Below are positions 16,492 through 26,658 of a DNA stretch of 64,000 bases, one piece after another. The notes beneath the pieces are model-generated. The model was not told the origin of the DNA and ran no database searches. It worked only from the letters and a program-made list of their open reading frames with translations. Within the stretch, counting starts at the first letter, position 1. The number at the start of each line of letters is the position of its first letter. The DNA is from Micromonospora costi (lineage in GTDB: Bacteria; Actinomycetota; Actinomycetes; Mycobacteriales; Micromonosporaceae): positions 744,001-808,000 of the forward strand of contig NZ_RBAN01000001.1 of the NCBI RefSeq assembly GCF_003626655.1, given 5' to 3'. The position numbers were made by a program, and so were the translations under genes.

Positions 16492-17076
16492 TCAGGCGGC
16501 GGTGCGCAGCGCCGCCTCGACCCGCCGGCGCAGGTCGTCGAGGTCGACCCCGGCCTCGGTGAGCACCAGCGCGGCCAGCCCGTGGCCCTCGCGGAGCAGA
16601 CCGAGCAGGATGTGCTCGCTGCCGATGTGGTTGTGCCGCAGCCGGATGGCCTCGCGCAGCGACAGTTCCAGCACCTTCTTCGAGCGGGGCGAGAACGGGC
16701 CGCCGCTGTGCCGGCGGCGCCGGCCCCACCGGCGGCGGGGCTCGGGCAGCGCCTCCCGCAGCGCGTCCGGGCCGAAGGCCTCCTCGACGCGGGCCACGAT
16801 GGCGGCCAGGTCGATGCCGATCTCGCGCAGCGCCGCCGCGTCGGCGTCGCCGAAGCCCGCGCCGCCGGCCTCGGTGTGCCGCCGGACGCGGGCCCGCAGG
16901 TCGTCGGCGGTGGCGCCGGCCTCGACCAGCACGCGGCTGGCGAGGCTGGCCTCGTCGGCGAGCAGGGCGAGCAGCAGGTGCTCGGTGCCCACCGGTCGTT
17001 GCTGCCCGTCGGACCGGGCCTCGTCCCGGGCCCGGCGGACGATCTCGCGGGCCCGGTCCGTGAACCGTTCGAACAT
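16492..17076 (-). CDS. Clp N-terminal repeat protein without an ATPase domain
   Basis: The 194-residue protein consists of Clp-N repeats only. The first (MFERFTDRAREIVRRARDEA...GTEHLLLALL) and the second (SKKVLELSLREAIRLRHNHIGSEHILLGLL) match the adaptor-binding domain of ClpC, joined by a basic stretch (RRRWGRRRRHSG). There are no AAA+ Walker motifs, so it cannot unfold proteins itself; it may be an adaptor, a decoy for ClpC adaptors or a stress sensor. ATG 17076 overlaps the stop of the upstream HTH gene (TGATG) and GGGAGG lies 4 nt before it. Both genes share a leaderless promoter at 17319-17348. Confidence 0.9.
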   Translation of the reverse strand: MFERFTDRAREIVRRARDEARSDGQQRPVGTEHLLLALLADEASLASRVLVEAGATADDLRARVRRHTEAGGAGFGDADAAALREIGIDLAAIVARVEEAFGPDALREALPEPRRRWGRRRRHSGGPFSPRSKKVLELSLREAIRLRHNHIGSEHILLGLLREGHGLAALVLTEAGVDLDDLRRRVEAALRTAA

Positions 17077-17312
17077 CACGCCTCCCAGGAGGTGGGGACC
17101 GCCGGTCGCCCGGCGTGCTTCTTGTGGACCGCCTGCCGGCTGACCTCGAGCGCGTCGGCGATCTCCTGCCAGGACCAGCCCTGTCGACGGGCGTTGTCCA
17201 CCTGGACCACCTCGAGCCGCTCGAGCAGCCGGCGCAGCGCGCGGACGGCGCGGAGCCCGACCCGGGGGTCGGTGCTGCCGGCGGCCGCCGCGAGTTCCGT
17301 CGCCTGACTCAT
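17076..17312 (-). CDS. Small helix-turn-helix regulator
   Basis: The 78-residue protein has an N-terminal helical region (VRALRRLLERLEVVQVDNAR) and a C-terminal HTH (GWSWQEIADALEVSRQAVHKK) resembling sigma-region-4-like small regulators. It is co-transcribed with, and overlaps by 1 nt, the Clp-N repeat gene. Its promoter is covered by two palindromes (17316-17331 and 17343-17360), which I infer to be its own operators. ATG 17312 falls at the predicted transcription start, so its mRNA is probably leaderless. Confidence 0.88.
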   Translation of the reverse strand: MSQATELAAAAGSTDPRVGLRAVRALRRLLERLEVVQVDNARRQGWSWQEIADALEVSRQAVHKKHAGRPAVPTSWEA

Positions 17313-17315
17313 GCT

Positions 17316-17331
17316 GTCAACATACGTTGAC
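17316..17331. promoter_or_regulatory. Operator 1 overlapping the -10 of the HTH-ClpN promoter
   Basis: GTCAAC-ATAC-GTTGAC is a perfect 6-4-6 palindrome. It covers the -10 region of the leftward HTH promoter and ends 3 nt before the ATG. Its centre is 28 bp from that of a second, longer copy at 17343-17360. Autorepression by the HTH product is the simplest reading. Confidence 0.65.
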
Positions 17332-17348
17332 GACGCCACCCCTGTCAA
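17319..17348 (-). promoter_or_regulatory. Leaderless promoter of the HTH-ClpN operon
   Basis: On the minus strand, -35 TTGACA (17348-17343) and -10 TATGTT (17324-17319) are 18 nt apart. The expected start of transcription coincides with ATG 17312 of the HTH gene. The -35 and -10 each lie inside one of two matching palindromes, so occupation by a repressor would block polymerase. Confidence 0.65.
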
Positions 17349-17360
17349 CCCTTGTTGACA
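17343..17360. promoter_or_regulatory. Operator 2 overlapping the -35 of the HTH-ClpN promoter
   Basis: TGTCAAC-CCTT-GTTGACA is a perfect 7-4-7 palindrome containing the -35 of the leftward promoter. It has the same half-site as operator 1 (GTCAAC/GTTGAC). It also lies about 100 nt upstream of the divergent universal stress gene, so it might affect that gene too. Confidence 0.65.
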
Positions 17361-17460
17361 ACGGGTGGCGCGCGAACCGGCCCGCCACCGCGGTCGCGCG
17401 ACTACCCTCGGTCGAGGGAGCGTGGTCGTGCCGGGCGCGACGCCCGGGAGGTGATGTCGG

Positions 17461-18321
17461 ATGACCGCAGCCGCCGGTCCCGCCGTGCTGGTGGGCCTCG
17501 GTTCCGACCGCAACCTCCCGGTGGTCCAGCTCGCCGCGCGGGAGGCGGCCACGCACGACCGGCCCCTGCACCTGGTGCACGCCTTCGACTGGAGCGCCGC
17601 GTTCCAGGCGGACACCGTGGCCGCGCCGCGCGACCAGGCCGAGGACCTGATCGCCCGGGCCAACGACCTCGCCCGGGACGTCGAGCCGGAGCTGACGGTC
17701 ACCGGCGAGATCGTCGAGGGCAGCGCCGTGTCCGTCCTGCTCCGCCGCTCCGAACAGGCGTTCATGCTGGCCGTCGGCGACGGCGGCATGGCCACCTGCG
17801 AAGGCTGCGTACCGGCCGACGCGCCCGCCGTCCAGCTCGCCGCCCGGGCCAGCTGCCCGGTCCTGGTCGTCCGCCGCGATCCGCCGCCAAAGGGCCCGGT
17901 GCTGGTCGGCGTGGACGGCTCGCCCAGCTCCAACACCGCCCTGGAATGGGCGTACGACTGCGCGGCCCGCCGCGGGTCGCGCCTGCTCGCCGTCCGGGTG
18001 GTCGAACCCGACGAGGACGCCGACGAGATCGCCCGGCAGCTCGACGACGTGGTGCACCGCGCCGCCGACCGGCACCCCGACGTGCCCACCGAGTGCCACG
18101 CGATCCGGGGAGACCCCGGGTCGGTGCTGGTCGAGCAGTCCCGCTCGGCGCAGCTGGCGCTGGTCGCGGCGCGCGGTGACGAGCCGGGGCGCGGCATGCT
18201 CGGCGCCGTGGCGCAAACCCTGCTCTACCACGCGCCGGCCCCGGTCGTCGTGGTCCGCGGAATGACCCGCACCGCACCGCAGGGACGCAACGCCCGTCCG
18301 ACCCGGGACCAACGACCCTGA
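17461..18321 (+). CDS. Universal stress protein, two UspA domains
   Basis: The 286-residue protein contains two UspA domains (about 7-140 and 147-273). The second has a good nucleotide-binding start ([20 protein letters not shown]) but its later G-x2-G-x9-GS/T loop is altered ([19 protein letters not shown]); the first is degenerate ([14 protein letters not shown]). GGGAGG lies 9 nt before ATG 17461. Usp proteins of this tandem type belong to the DosR dormancy regulon in mycobacteria, and this gene stands at the head of a similar block. A GGGAC-CAAC-GACCC box overlaps its 3' end but should serve the next gene. Confidence 0.9.
   Translation: MTAAAGPAVLVGLGSDRNLPVVQLAAREAATHDRPLHLVHAFDWSAAFQADTVAAPRDQAEDLIARANDLARDVEPELTVTGEIVEGSAVSVLLRRSEQAFMLAVGDGGMATCEGCVPADAPAVQLAARASCPVLVVRRDPPPKGPVLVGVDGSPSSNTALEWAYDCAARRGSRLLAVRVVEPDEDADEIARQLDDVVHRAADRHPDVPTECHAIRGDPGSVLVEQSRSAQLALVAARGDEPGRGMLGAVAQTLLYHAPAPVVVVRGMTRTAPQGRNARPTRDQRP
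18305..18318. promoter_or_regulatory. DosR-like box upstream of phosphoketolase
   Basis: GGGACCAACGACCC matches the GGGNC-N4-GNCCC core of DosR/DevR binding sites. It is 98 bp upstream of the phosphoketolase ATG, at the very end of the universal stress gene. The same CCAACG core occurs in the box at 21708. Confidence 0.5.
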
Positions 18322-18360
18322 TCAGCTTCCGCCCGACCGGTCAGGCTGGAGCGGCCGGGA

Positions 18361-18383
18361 CGCATCCGCGCCGTGCGGATGCG
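18361..18383 (+). other. Hairpin in the phosphoketolase leader
   Basis: CGCATCCGC (18361-18369) and GCGGATGCG (18375-18383) form a perfect 9-bp stem with a GCCGT loop. It lies between the universal stress gene and phosphoketolase, 32 nt before the latter's ATG, without a T-run. It may be a terminator for the first gene or a leader structure of the second. Confidence 0.5.
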
Positions 18384-18415
18384 GAAGTTCCCCAACCGCG
18401 AGAGGCTCAGTCAGC

Positions 18416-20818
18416 ATGGACACCGCTGCAGACGTGCACAGCCCCCTCACCGAAGACGAGCTGCGCCGGCTCGACGCCTACTGGCGCGCGGCAAACTACC
18501 TCACGGTCGGGCAGATCTACCTGCTGGACAATCCACTCCTGCGGGAACCGCTGACCCCCGAGCACATCAAGCCCCGGCTGCTCGGCCACTGGGGCACCAG
18601 CCCCGGCCTGAACCTGCTCTACGCCCACCTCAACCGGGTCATCGTGTCCCGCGACCTCAACGCCATGTTCGTCACCGGGCCGGGCCACGGCGGCCCGGCC
18701 ATCGTGGCGAACACCTGGCTGGAGGGCACCTGGAGCGAGCGCTACCACGGCGTCGGGCGCGACGAGGCCGGCATGGCCCGGCTGTTCCGCCAGTTCTCCT
18801 TCCCCGGCGGCATCCCCAGCCACGTCGCCGCCGAGGTGCCGGGTTCCATCCACGAGGGCGGCGAACTCGGGTACGCCCTCAGCCACGCCTACGGCGCCGC
18901 GTTCGACCACCCGGACCTGCTGGTCGCCTGCGTGATCGGCGACGGCGAGGCAGAGACCGGCCCGCTCGCCGGCAGCTGGCTGTCCAACGTCTTCCTCAAC
19001 CCCGCCCGCGACGGCGCGGTCCTGCCCATCCTGCACCTCAACGGCTACAAGATCGCCAGCCCGACGGTGCTCGCCCGGATCCCGGAGCAGGACCTGCTCG
19101 ACCTCCTGCACGGCTACGGCTACCAGCCGTACGTCGTGGCCGGCGACGACCCGGCCCGGGTGCACCAGACGCTCGCCGCCACGCTCGACCGGGCACTGGA
19201 CGAGATCGCCACCATCCAGCGCCGCGCCCGCTCCGGCGGGGACGTCGAGCGCCCGCGGTGGCCGATGATCATCCTGCGTACGCCGAAGGGCTGGACGGGC
19301 CCGCGCGAGGTGGACGGGGTGCCGGTCGAGAACACCTACCGCTCGCACCAGGTGCCGCTGGCCGAGGTGCGGTCCAACCCGACGCACCTGGCCGAGTTGG
19401 AGAAGTGGCTGCGCAGCTACCACCCGGAGGACCTCTTCGACGCGACGGGCGCCCCGGTCGCCGAACTGGTCGCCATGCCGCCCAAGGGCGACCGGCGGAT
19501 GAGCGCCAACCCGGTGACCAACGGCGGGATCGTGCTGCGCGACCTCGCCCTGCCGGACTTCCGCGAGTACGCCGTCGACGTCCCGGAACCGGGCCGGCCC
19601 ATGGCCGGCGCCGCCGGCGCGCTCGGGCCGTGGATCCGCGACGTGATCGCGGCCAACCCGGAGACGTTCCGGCTCTTCGGGCCCGACGAGATCGCCTCCA
19701 ACCGGCTCGGCGCCGCGTTCGAGGTCACCGACCGCGCCTGGCTGGCCGACACCGTCCCCGGCGACGACCACCTCTCCCCCGACGGCCGGGTCATGGAGGT
19801 CCTCTCCGAGCACCTGTGCCAGGGCTGGCTGGAGGGCTACCTGCTGACCGGACGGCATGGCGTCTTCACCAGCTACGAGGCGTTCATCCACATCGTCGAC
19901 TCGATGGTGAACCAGCACGCGAAGTGGCTGAAGGTGACCCGGGGCATCCCCTGGCGGCAGCCGCTCGCGTCGCTGAACTACCTGCTCTCCAGCCACGTGT
20001 GGCGGCAGGACCACAACGGCTTCTCCCACCAGGACCCCGGCTTCATCGACCACGTCGTGAACAAGAAGGCCGAGGTCGTCCGCGTCTACCTGCCGCCGGA
20101 CGCCAACACCCTGCTCTCCACGATGGACCACTGCCTGCGCAGCCGGCACTACATCAACGTGGTGGTGGCCGGGAAACAGCCCGCCCCGAACTGGCTCACG
20201 ATGCCGGAGGCGATCCAGCACACGCGGCGCGGACTGGGCATCTGGGAGTGGGCCAGCAGCGACGAGGGAAGCGAACCGGACGTGGTCCTCGCCTGCTGCG
20301 GCGACGTGCCCACCCTGGAGGCCCTGGCCGCCGCGGACCTGCTGCGCCGGCACCTACCGGACCTGAAGGTGCGGCTCGTCAACGTGGTCGACCTCATGCG
20401 GCTCCAGCCGCCCAGCGAGCACCCGCACGGCCTGTCCGACAAGGAGTTCGACACCATCTTCACGGCGGACCGGCCCGTCATCTTCGCGTACCACGGCTAC
20501 CCGTGGCTCATCCACCGGCTCACCTACCGCCGCACCAACCACGACAACCTGCACGTGCGGGGCTACAAGGAGGAGGGCACCACCACGACCCCGTTCGACA
20601 TGGTGATGCTCAACGACCTGGACCGCTTCCACCTGGTCATCGACGTCATCGACCGGGTGCCGGGCCTGGCCGCCCGCGCCGCGCACCTGCGCCAGCAGAT
20701 GGTCGACACCCGCCAGGCGTGCCGCGACTACACCCGCGAGCACGGCGAGGACGACCCGCGGGTGGCCGAGTGGCGGTGGATCCGCGAGACCGAGCCGGGC
20801 CTGCGGAGCGGGCTGTGA
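18416..20818 (+). CDS. xfp: Xylulose-5-phosphate/fructose-6-phosphate phosphoketolase
   Basis: This 800-residue thiamine-diphosphate enzyme splits xylulose-5-P or fructose-6-P to acetyl-phosphate plus glyceraldehyde-3-P or erythrose-4-P. Family marks are present along the whole length: [39 protein letters not shown], the TDP site [13 protein letters not shown] (Asp176, Glu178), HLNGYKI, a C-terminal [14 protein letters not shown] and NDLDRFHL. Full length and intact. Its stop overlaps the following universal stress gene (GTGA), linking carbon overflow to a stress protein. A DosR-like box and a hairpin lie upstream. Dual or single substrate specificity cannot be told. Confidence 0.95.
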   Translation: MDTAADVHSPLTEDELRRLDAYWRAANYLTVGQIYLLDNPLLREPLTPEHIKPRLLGHWGTSPGLNLLYAHLNRVIVSRDLNAMFVTGPGHGGPAIVANTWLEGTWSERYHGVGRDEAGMARLFRQFSFPGGIPSHVAAEVPGSIHEGGELGYALSHAYGAAFDHPDLLVACVIGDGEAETGPLAGSWLSNVFLNPARDGAVLPILHLNGYKIASPTVLARIPEQDLLDLLHGYGYQPYVVAGDDPARVHQTLAATLDRALDEIATIQRRARSGGDVERPRWPMIILRTPKGWTGPREVDGVPVENTYRSHQVPLAEVRSNPTHLAELEKWLRSYHPEDLFDATGAPVAELVAMPPKGDRRMSANPVTNGGIVLRDLALPDFREYAVDVPEPGRPMAGAAGALGPWIRDVIAANPETFRLFGPDEIASNRLGAAFEVTDRAWLADTVPGDDHLSPDGRVMEVLSEHLCQGWLEGYLLTGRHGVFTSYEAFIHIVDSMVNQHAKWLKVTRGIPWRQPLASLNYLLSSHVWRQDHNGFSHQDPGFIDHVVNKKAEVVRVYLPPDANTLLSTMDHCLRSRHYINVVVAGKQPAPNWLTMPEAIQHTRRGLGIWEWASSDEGSEPDVVLACCGDVPTLEALAAADLLRRHLPDLKVRLVNVVDLMRLQPPSEHPHGLSDKEFDTIFTADRPVIFAYHGYPWLIHRLTYRRTNHDNLHVRGYKEEGTTTTPFDMVMLNDLDRFHLVIDVIDRVPGLAARAAHLRQQMVDTRQACRDYTREHGEDDPRVAEWRWIRETEPGLRSGL

Positions 20819-21705
20819 GGGGCGAGGAGATCCTGGTCGGCTACGACGGGTCGACCGATGCGCAGGTGGCCCTGGAGTGGGCGCTGGACGAGGCGTCCCG
20901 CAGCGGCCGGCCGGTGCGCCTCGCGTACGTCTTCGAGTGGGTGACCGTCGTCGGCTGGCTCGGCCCCGGCGTGGCGCCGGGGGTCTGGCCGGACGAGACC
21001 GCCCGGCGCGAGGTCGAGCACCTGGTCCAGCAGGCGGCGGCGGACACCGCGCGGGCGCACCCGGACCTCGACGTCACGGGCGAGGTGTTCGACGGCCCAC
21101 CGCCGCTCGTGCTCCAGGAGCGGTCCGCCGACGCCGCGCTGCTGGTGCTCGGCAGTCGCGGCCACGGCGGGTTCGGCGGGCTGCTCGCGGGCTCGACGGC
21201 GGTCTCCGTCGCGGCCCACGCGCACTGCCCGGTCGTGGTGGTGCGCGCGCCCACCGAGACCGCGCCGGCCGCTCCCGCGGACGGGCCGGTGGTGGTCGGC
21301 GTCGACGGCTCCGAGCAGTCACTCGTGGCGCTCGGCTTCGCCGTCGAGCGGGCCGCGCAGCGGAGGGTGCCGCTGCGGCTGCTGCGCGCCTGGTCCCCGC
21401 CGGGAATGTGGCGGCCGGGCGGCGACTCTTCGACGGACGACGCCGACGAGACAGCGGCGGCGGAGCGGGCCGCCGCCGAGGAGTCCCTCGCTCCCTGGCG
21501 CCGCACCTTCCCGGAGCTGTCGGTGACCGTCGAGGTGGCGGCCGGCAGCCCCGCGTCCCTGCTGGTGGAGGCGAGCGCTGGGGCACAGCTCGTGGCGGTG
21601 GGCACCCGGGGCCGCGGTGGCCTGCGCGGCATGCTGCTCGGGTCGGTCAGCCAGCAGCTCATCCAGCACGCCCGCTGCCCGGTCGCGGTCGTACGGGAAC
21701 GCTGA
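20815..21705 (+). CDS. Universal stress protein, two UspA domains
   Basis: The 296-residue protein has two intact UspA domains. The first runs from [20 protein letters not shown] to [20 protein letters not shown], the second from [20 protein letters not shown] to [20 protein letters not shown]. Both keep the ATP-binding G-x2-G-x9-G(S/T) pattern, unlike the upstream universal stress protein. GTG 20815 overlaps the phosphoketolase stop, so the pair is translated together. A DosR-like box lies just after this gene, before the nitroreductase. Confidence 0.92.
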   Translation: MRGEEILVGYDGSTDAQVALEWALDEASRSGRPVRLAYVFEWVTVVGWLGPGVAPGVWPDETARREVEHLVQQAAADTARAHPDLDVTGEVFDGPPPLVLQERSADAALLVLGSRGHGGFGGLLAGSTAVSVAAHAHCPVVVVRAPTETAPAAPADGPVVVGVDGSEQSLVALGFAVERAAQRRVPLRLLRAWSPPGMWRPGGDSSTDDADETAAAERAAAEESLAPWRRTFPELSVTVEVAAGSPASLLVEASAGAQLVAVGTRGRGGLRGMLLGSVSQQLIQHARCPVAVVRER

Positions 21706-21707
21706 CC

Positions 21708-21721
21708 GGGTCCAACGGCCC
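21708..21721. promoter_or_regulatory. DosR-like box upstream of the first nitroreductase
   Basis: GGGTCCAACGGCCC fits GGGNC-N4-GNCCC and shares the CCAACG core with the box at 18305. It lies 109 bp before the nitroreductase start, in the 124-bp gap after the universal stress gene. Confidence 0.5.
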
Positions 21722-21829
21722 CCGCCGACGGGCCCTGCGTACCGTGCGGGCGCCGGCGGGATGGCGCAGGATGGACCCGCAAGCCACCCGGCGGCTTCCC
21801 GGGTGGCGCGCTGACGAAAGGTCGTGACG

Positions 21830-22828
21830 ATGAGCCAGCAGACCCCCTCGGACCGCCCGCTGACCACCGCGCTCGCGGAGGCCGCCGCGACCGCGGGTCA
21901 CGCCCCGTCGGTGCACAACACCCAGCCGTGGCAGTGGCGGGTGCTGCCCGAGGCCCTGGAGCTGCGGATGGTCCGCAGCCGGCAGCTGGCGGCCACCGAC
22001 CCGGACGGGCGGCTGCTCGCCATCAGCTGCGGCGCCGCCCTGCACCACGCCCGGGTGGCGCTCGCGGCCGAGGGCTGGACGCCGGTGGTGGAGCGGCTGC
22101 CCGATCCCGGCGACCCGGAACTCGCGGCCCGGCTGGGCGGCCTGCGCCGCGCCGAGCCCGACCCGGCCGCCATGCGGCTCGTGCAGTGCATGCAGGTCCG
22201 GCACACCGACCGCCGGCCGGTGAGCGAGGAGCCGGTGCCGACCAGCGCCGTCGGCGAGATCGCGCACGCCGTCGCCGCCGAGGGCGCCCGGCTGCAGATC
22301 CTCGACGGCGACCAGGTGCTGGAGCTGGCCGCGGCCGCCGCGCACGCCGGCGCGGTCGAGGCCGAGGACCCGCGGCTGAGCGAGGAGCTGGCGTACTGGA
22401 CCAGCCGGGCGGACGACGGCACGGGTCTGCCGCCGGAGGTGCTGCCCGCGCAGGCGCCGCAGACCACCGTGCCGGGGCGCGACTTCGGCCGGCCCGGCAG
22501 CCTCCCGATCGGGCCGGGCCACGACAAGGCGGCCGTGTACGCCCTGCTGCACGGCGACGAGGACGAGCCGGACAGCTGGCTGCGCGCCGGCGAGGCGCTC
22601 TCCGCCGCCTGGCTGACCGCCACCCGGCTCGGCGTGTCGTTGGTGCCGCTGAGCGGGGCGATGGAGGTCGAGGGCACCCGGCAGACGCTGCGGGGGCTGC
22701 TCGCGGGGATCGGGTACCCGTACCTCGTGATGCGCCTGGGCATCGCCGACCCGGCGCACGCCGGCCCGCCGCCCACGCCGCGGCTCGCCGTCGAGCAGGT
22801 GGTGGACAGCTCGGCCGTACGCGGCTGA
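21830..22828 (+). CDS. Acg-type nitroreductase family protein
   Basis: The 332-residue protein belongs to the Acg/Rv3131-like nitroreductase group. The marker APSVHNTQPWQWRV near the N-terminus and GVSLVPLSGAMEVEGTRQTLRG and YPYLVMRLGI near the C-terminus are typical. In Mycobacterium tuberculosis these proteins are strongly induced by DosR; they bind FMN poorly and may sequester it rather than reduce nitro compounds. ATG 21830 was preferred to GTG 21824 because GAAAGG is 8 nt upstream. A second paralogue lies beyond the regulator genes at 25612. Confidence 0.9.
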   Translation: MSQQTPSDRPLTTALAEAAATAGHAPSVHNTQPWQWRVLPEALELRMVRSRQLAATDPDGRLLAISCGAALHHARVALAAEGWTPVVERLPDPGDPELAARLGGLRRAEPDPAAMRLVQCMQVRHTDRRPVSEEPVPTSAVGEIAHAVAAEGARLQILDGDQVLELAAAAAHAGAVEAEDPRLSEELAYWTSRADDGTGLPPEVLPAQAPQTTVPGRDFGRPGSLPIGPGHDKAAVYALLHGDEDEPDSWLRAGEALSAAWLTATRLGVSLVPLSGAMEVEGTRQTLRGLLAGIGYPYLVMRLGIADPAHAGPPPTPRLAVEQVVDSSAVRG

Positions 22829-22847
22829 TGGCCGCACGGCGACCATT

Positions 22848-24599
<1,752 letters not shown>

Positions 24600-24613
24600 C
24601 CCGCGGCCCCATC

Positions 24614-24692
24614 CCCCGCGATCTTGCAGTTCGTGCCCCGACATAAGGGGCGTAGGCCGCGTATCGGGGGCCGAAAGTGCAAGATCGCGGGG
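24614..24692 (-). repeat. Inverted-repeat element, copy A (GATCTTGCACTTT family)
   Basis: A 79-bp element has perfect 15-bp ends (CCCCGCGATCTTGCA / TGCAAGATCGCGGGG). Read on the minus strand it matches copies B and C at 63.4-63.6 kb, including CGATCTTGCACTTTCGGCCCC, TTATGTC and GGGGCAC. It fills the gap between the convergent sensor kinase and response-regulator genes, 14 nt past each stop, and may end both transcripts. Nothing in it looks coding. Confidence 0.8.
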
Positions 24693-24706
24693 AGGACGCC
24701 CCCGGG

Positions 24707-25345
24707 TCAGGGGCGGGGGTTCAGCAGCCGGGTCGCCAGGACGGCGGCCTGCGTACGCCGTTCGAGGCCGAGCTTGGCCAGCACGCTGGAGACGTAGTTC
24801 TTCACCGTCTTCTCGGCCAGGAACATCTTCCCGGCGATCTCCCGGTTGGTGAGGCCCTCGGCCACGTACTCCAGGATGCGCCGCTCCTGGTCGGTGAGGG
24901 ACGCGAGTTCGCGCGGCTGCTCCACCCCGCTGCGGATGCGCTCCAGCACCCGGGTGGTGATCGCCGGATCGAGCAGCGACTGGCCGGCAGCCACCCGGCG
25001 TACCGCGTCGACCAGGTCGGTGCCGCGGATCTGCTTGAGCACGTACCCGGACGCGCCCGCCATGATCGCGGCGAACAGCGCCTCGTCGTCCTCGTACGAG
25101 GTGAGGATCAGCCCCTTGATGCCGGAGTCCACCGCGCGCACGTCCCGGCACACGTCGATGCCGTTGCCGTCGGGCAGCCGGGCGTCGAGGATCGCCACGT
25201 CCGGCCGCAGCGCGGGGATGCGCCGGGCCGCCTCCTGCGCGGAGCCGGACTCACCGACCACCTCGATGTCGCCGCTGCTGGTCAACAGGTCGGCAAGGCC
25301 ACGACGGACGACCTCGTGGTCGTCGAGCAGGAACACCCGGATCAT
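24707..25345 (-). CDS. DosR/DevR-like response regulator
   Basis: The 212-residue NarL-family regulator has a receiver domain with Asp8, Asp9, the phosphoacceptor Asp54 (AILDARLPDG) and Lys104-like switch residue, then a LuxR-type HTH (LTDQERRILEYVAEGLTNRE). The recognition helix and flanks (FLAEKTVKNYVSSVLAKLG, ERRTQAAV) are almost those of M. tuberculosis DosR, including the Lys and Asn that contact DNA. A GGGCC-GAAG-GTCCC box lies 37-50 bp upstream of its ATG, suggesting autoregulation. Partner of the convergent GAF kinase. Confidence 0.95.
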   Translation of the reverse strand: MIRVFLLDDHEVVRRGLADLLTSSGDIEVVGESGSAQEAARRIPALRPDVAILDARLPDGNGIDVCRDVRAVDSGIKGLILTSYEDDEALFAAIMAGASGYVLKQIRGTDLVDAVRRVAAGQSLLDPAITTRVLERIRSGVEQPRELASLTDQERRILEYVAEGLTNREIAGKMFLAEKTVKNYVSSVLAKLGLERRTQAAVLATRLLNPRP

Positions 25346-25381
25346 CCCTACTTTCTACCCCCCGTAGGCCGACTCCCACAC

Positions 25382-25395
25382 GGGCCGAAGGTCCC
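25382..25395. promoter_or_regulatory. DosR-like box upstream of the DosR-like gene
   Basis: GGGCCGAAGGTCCC fits GGGNC-N4-GNCCC. On the minus strand it lies 37-50 bp before the response-regulator ATG, where it would overlap the -35. It is also about 217 bp upstream of the divergent nitroreductase. Confidence 0.5.
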
Positions 25396-25469
25396 GACAG
25401 GGGCGGCCCGCCCGCCGGCGTGGGACACGCCGCACGCCGCCGGAGCGTGGGTGCCGCCGGCCCGCCCGG

Positions 25470-25483
25470 GGCCCGTCGGTCCC
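25470..25483. promoter_or_regulatory. Degenerate DosR-like box, distal
   Basis: GGCCCGTCGGTCCC matches the DosR core except for the third G. Its centre is 22 bp from the better box at 25492, two helical turns, as expected for cooperative binding. Confidence 0.35.
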
Positions 25484-25491
25484 GGCTGGTC

Positions 25492-25505
25492 GGGACGTCC
25501 GGCCC
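25492..25505. promoter_or_regulatory. DosR-like box upstream of the second nitroreductase
   Basis: GGGACGTCCGGCCC fits GGGNC-N4-GNCCC exactly. It lies 107 bp before the second nitroreductase start, with a weaker copy 22 bp upstream. Confidence 0.5.
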
Positions 25506-25611
25506 TGCGCGCCGCCGGTACCGGGAAGGCACCGTGGAGAGGTACCACCGGGCCGGCGTACCACCGGGGCACCCGGCCCGACAGCTCGACGAGCTGCGAA
25601 GGAGCACCGCC

Positions 25612-26586
25612 ATGGAGACCGGCTACAGCGCCGCACAGCTGCGCGCCGCCGCCAGCGCCGCCGTCCGCGCGCCCTCCCTGCACAACACGCAGCCGTGGCG
25701 GTTCCGGCTGCGCGACGGCGCCGTCGAGGTGCTGGCCGACCCGGCCCGCCGGCTGCCGATGACCGATCCGAGCGGGTGGGGCGTCCGCATCGCGTGCGGC
25801 GCCGCGCTGTTCAACCTGCGGCTCGCGTTCGCCGTGGCCGGCGCTCCGGCCTCGGTGCGGCTGCGCCCCGACCCGGCCGAGCCCGACCTGCTGGCCCGGC
25901 TGCGGCCCGACATGCCGCGCCGCCCCACACCGGCGGAGGAGTCCCTGTACGCGGCCATCCCCCGCCGGTTCAGCAACCGCGCGCCGTTCTGGCCGGACCC
26001 GGTGCCCGCCGACGCCCGGTGGCGGCTCGCCGAGGCGGCCCGCGCCGAGCAGTGCTGGCTGGAGCTGCTGATCGGGGTCGGGGCGGTGGCCGCGTTCGCC
26101 GAGATCGCCCGTGGCGCCCACCGGGTGCTCGAACGCGACCCGAACCGCCGGGCCGAACGCGACGAGTGGGTGCGTTCCACTCCCGCTCCCGACGGGGTGC
26201 CGGCCGCCGCGGGCGGGCCCCGGAACGAGCCGCACGACCTGCTCCCCGCGCGCGGCTTCGGTGGGCGGGACCGGGCGCCCGGCCGCGACTTCGAGCCGGA
26301 ACCGCTGGTGGCGGTGCTCGGTTCGGCCGGCAACACGGCGGTCGACCAGGTGGTCGCGGGGCAGGCCCTGCAGCGGGTGCTGCTCACCGCCACGGACGCC
26401 GGCCTGAGCGCGTCGATGCTCTCGCAGGCGATCGAGGTGCCGTCGGCGCGGGACCAGTTGCGCCTGTCGCTGGGCCGGTTCGGCACCCCGCAGATGGTGC
26501 TGCGCCTCGGGTACGGCCAGCCCGGCCGCCCCACCCCGCGCCGGCCCGTCGACGAGGTGCTCGACCTGCCGGTGCCGCGCTCCTGA
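25612..26586 (+). CDS. Acg-type nitroreductase family protein
   Basis: This 324-residue paralogue of the protein at 21830 has RAPSLHNTQPWRFRLRDG near the N-terminus, and SAGNTAVDQVVAGQALQRVL and FGTPQMVLRLGYG near the C-terminus. It is shorter in the middle and only moderately similar to the first copy, so the duplication is old. GAAGGAG lies 8 nt before ATG 25612. It is transcribed away from the DosR-like gene across a 266-bp gap holding three DosR-like boxes. A strong hairpin terminator follows. Confidence 0.9.
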   Translation: METGYSAAQLRAAASAAVRAPSLHNTQPWRFRLRDGAVEVLADPARRLPMTDPSGWGVRIACGAALFNLRLAFAVAGAPASVRLRPDPAEPDLLARLRPDMPRRPTPAEESLYAAIPRRFSNRAPFWPDPVPADARWRLAEAARAEQCWLELLIGVGAVAAFAEIARGAHRVLERDPNRRAERDEWVRSTPAPDGVPAAAGGPRNEPHDLLPARGFGGRDRAPGRDFEPEPLVAVLGSAGNTAVDQVVAGQALQRVLLTATDAGLSASMLSQAIEVPSARDQLRLSLGRFGTPQMVLRLGYGQPGRPTPRRPVDEVLDLPVPRS

Positions 26587-26595
26587 GCCGGCGCG

Positions 26596-26625
26596 GGCGG
26601 GTCCCGCCGACCGGCGGGACCCGCC
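26596..26625. terminator. Bidirectional hairpin terminator
   Basis: GGCGGGTCCCGCC (26596-26608) and GGCGGGACCCGCC (26613-26625) pair over 13 bp around a GACC loop. It sits between the nitroreductase and the convergent short-chain dehydrogenase. Confidence 0.75.
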
Positions 26626-26658
26626 GGTCCGCGGGGCCCCGGCCCGCGCCGCCGCCTG

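Noticed and set aside
24600..24706. A CRISPR repeat at copies A-C.
   Set aside because: There are only three copies, no regular spacers, and no cas genes; they are palindromic elements.
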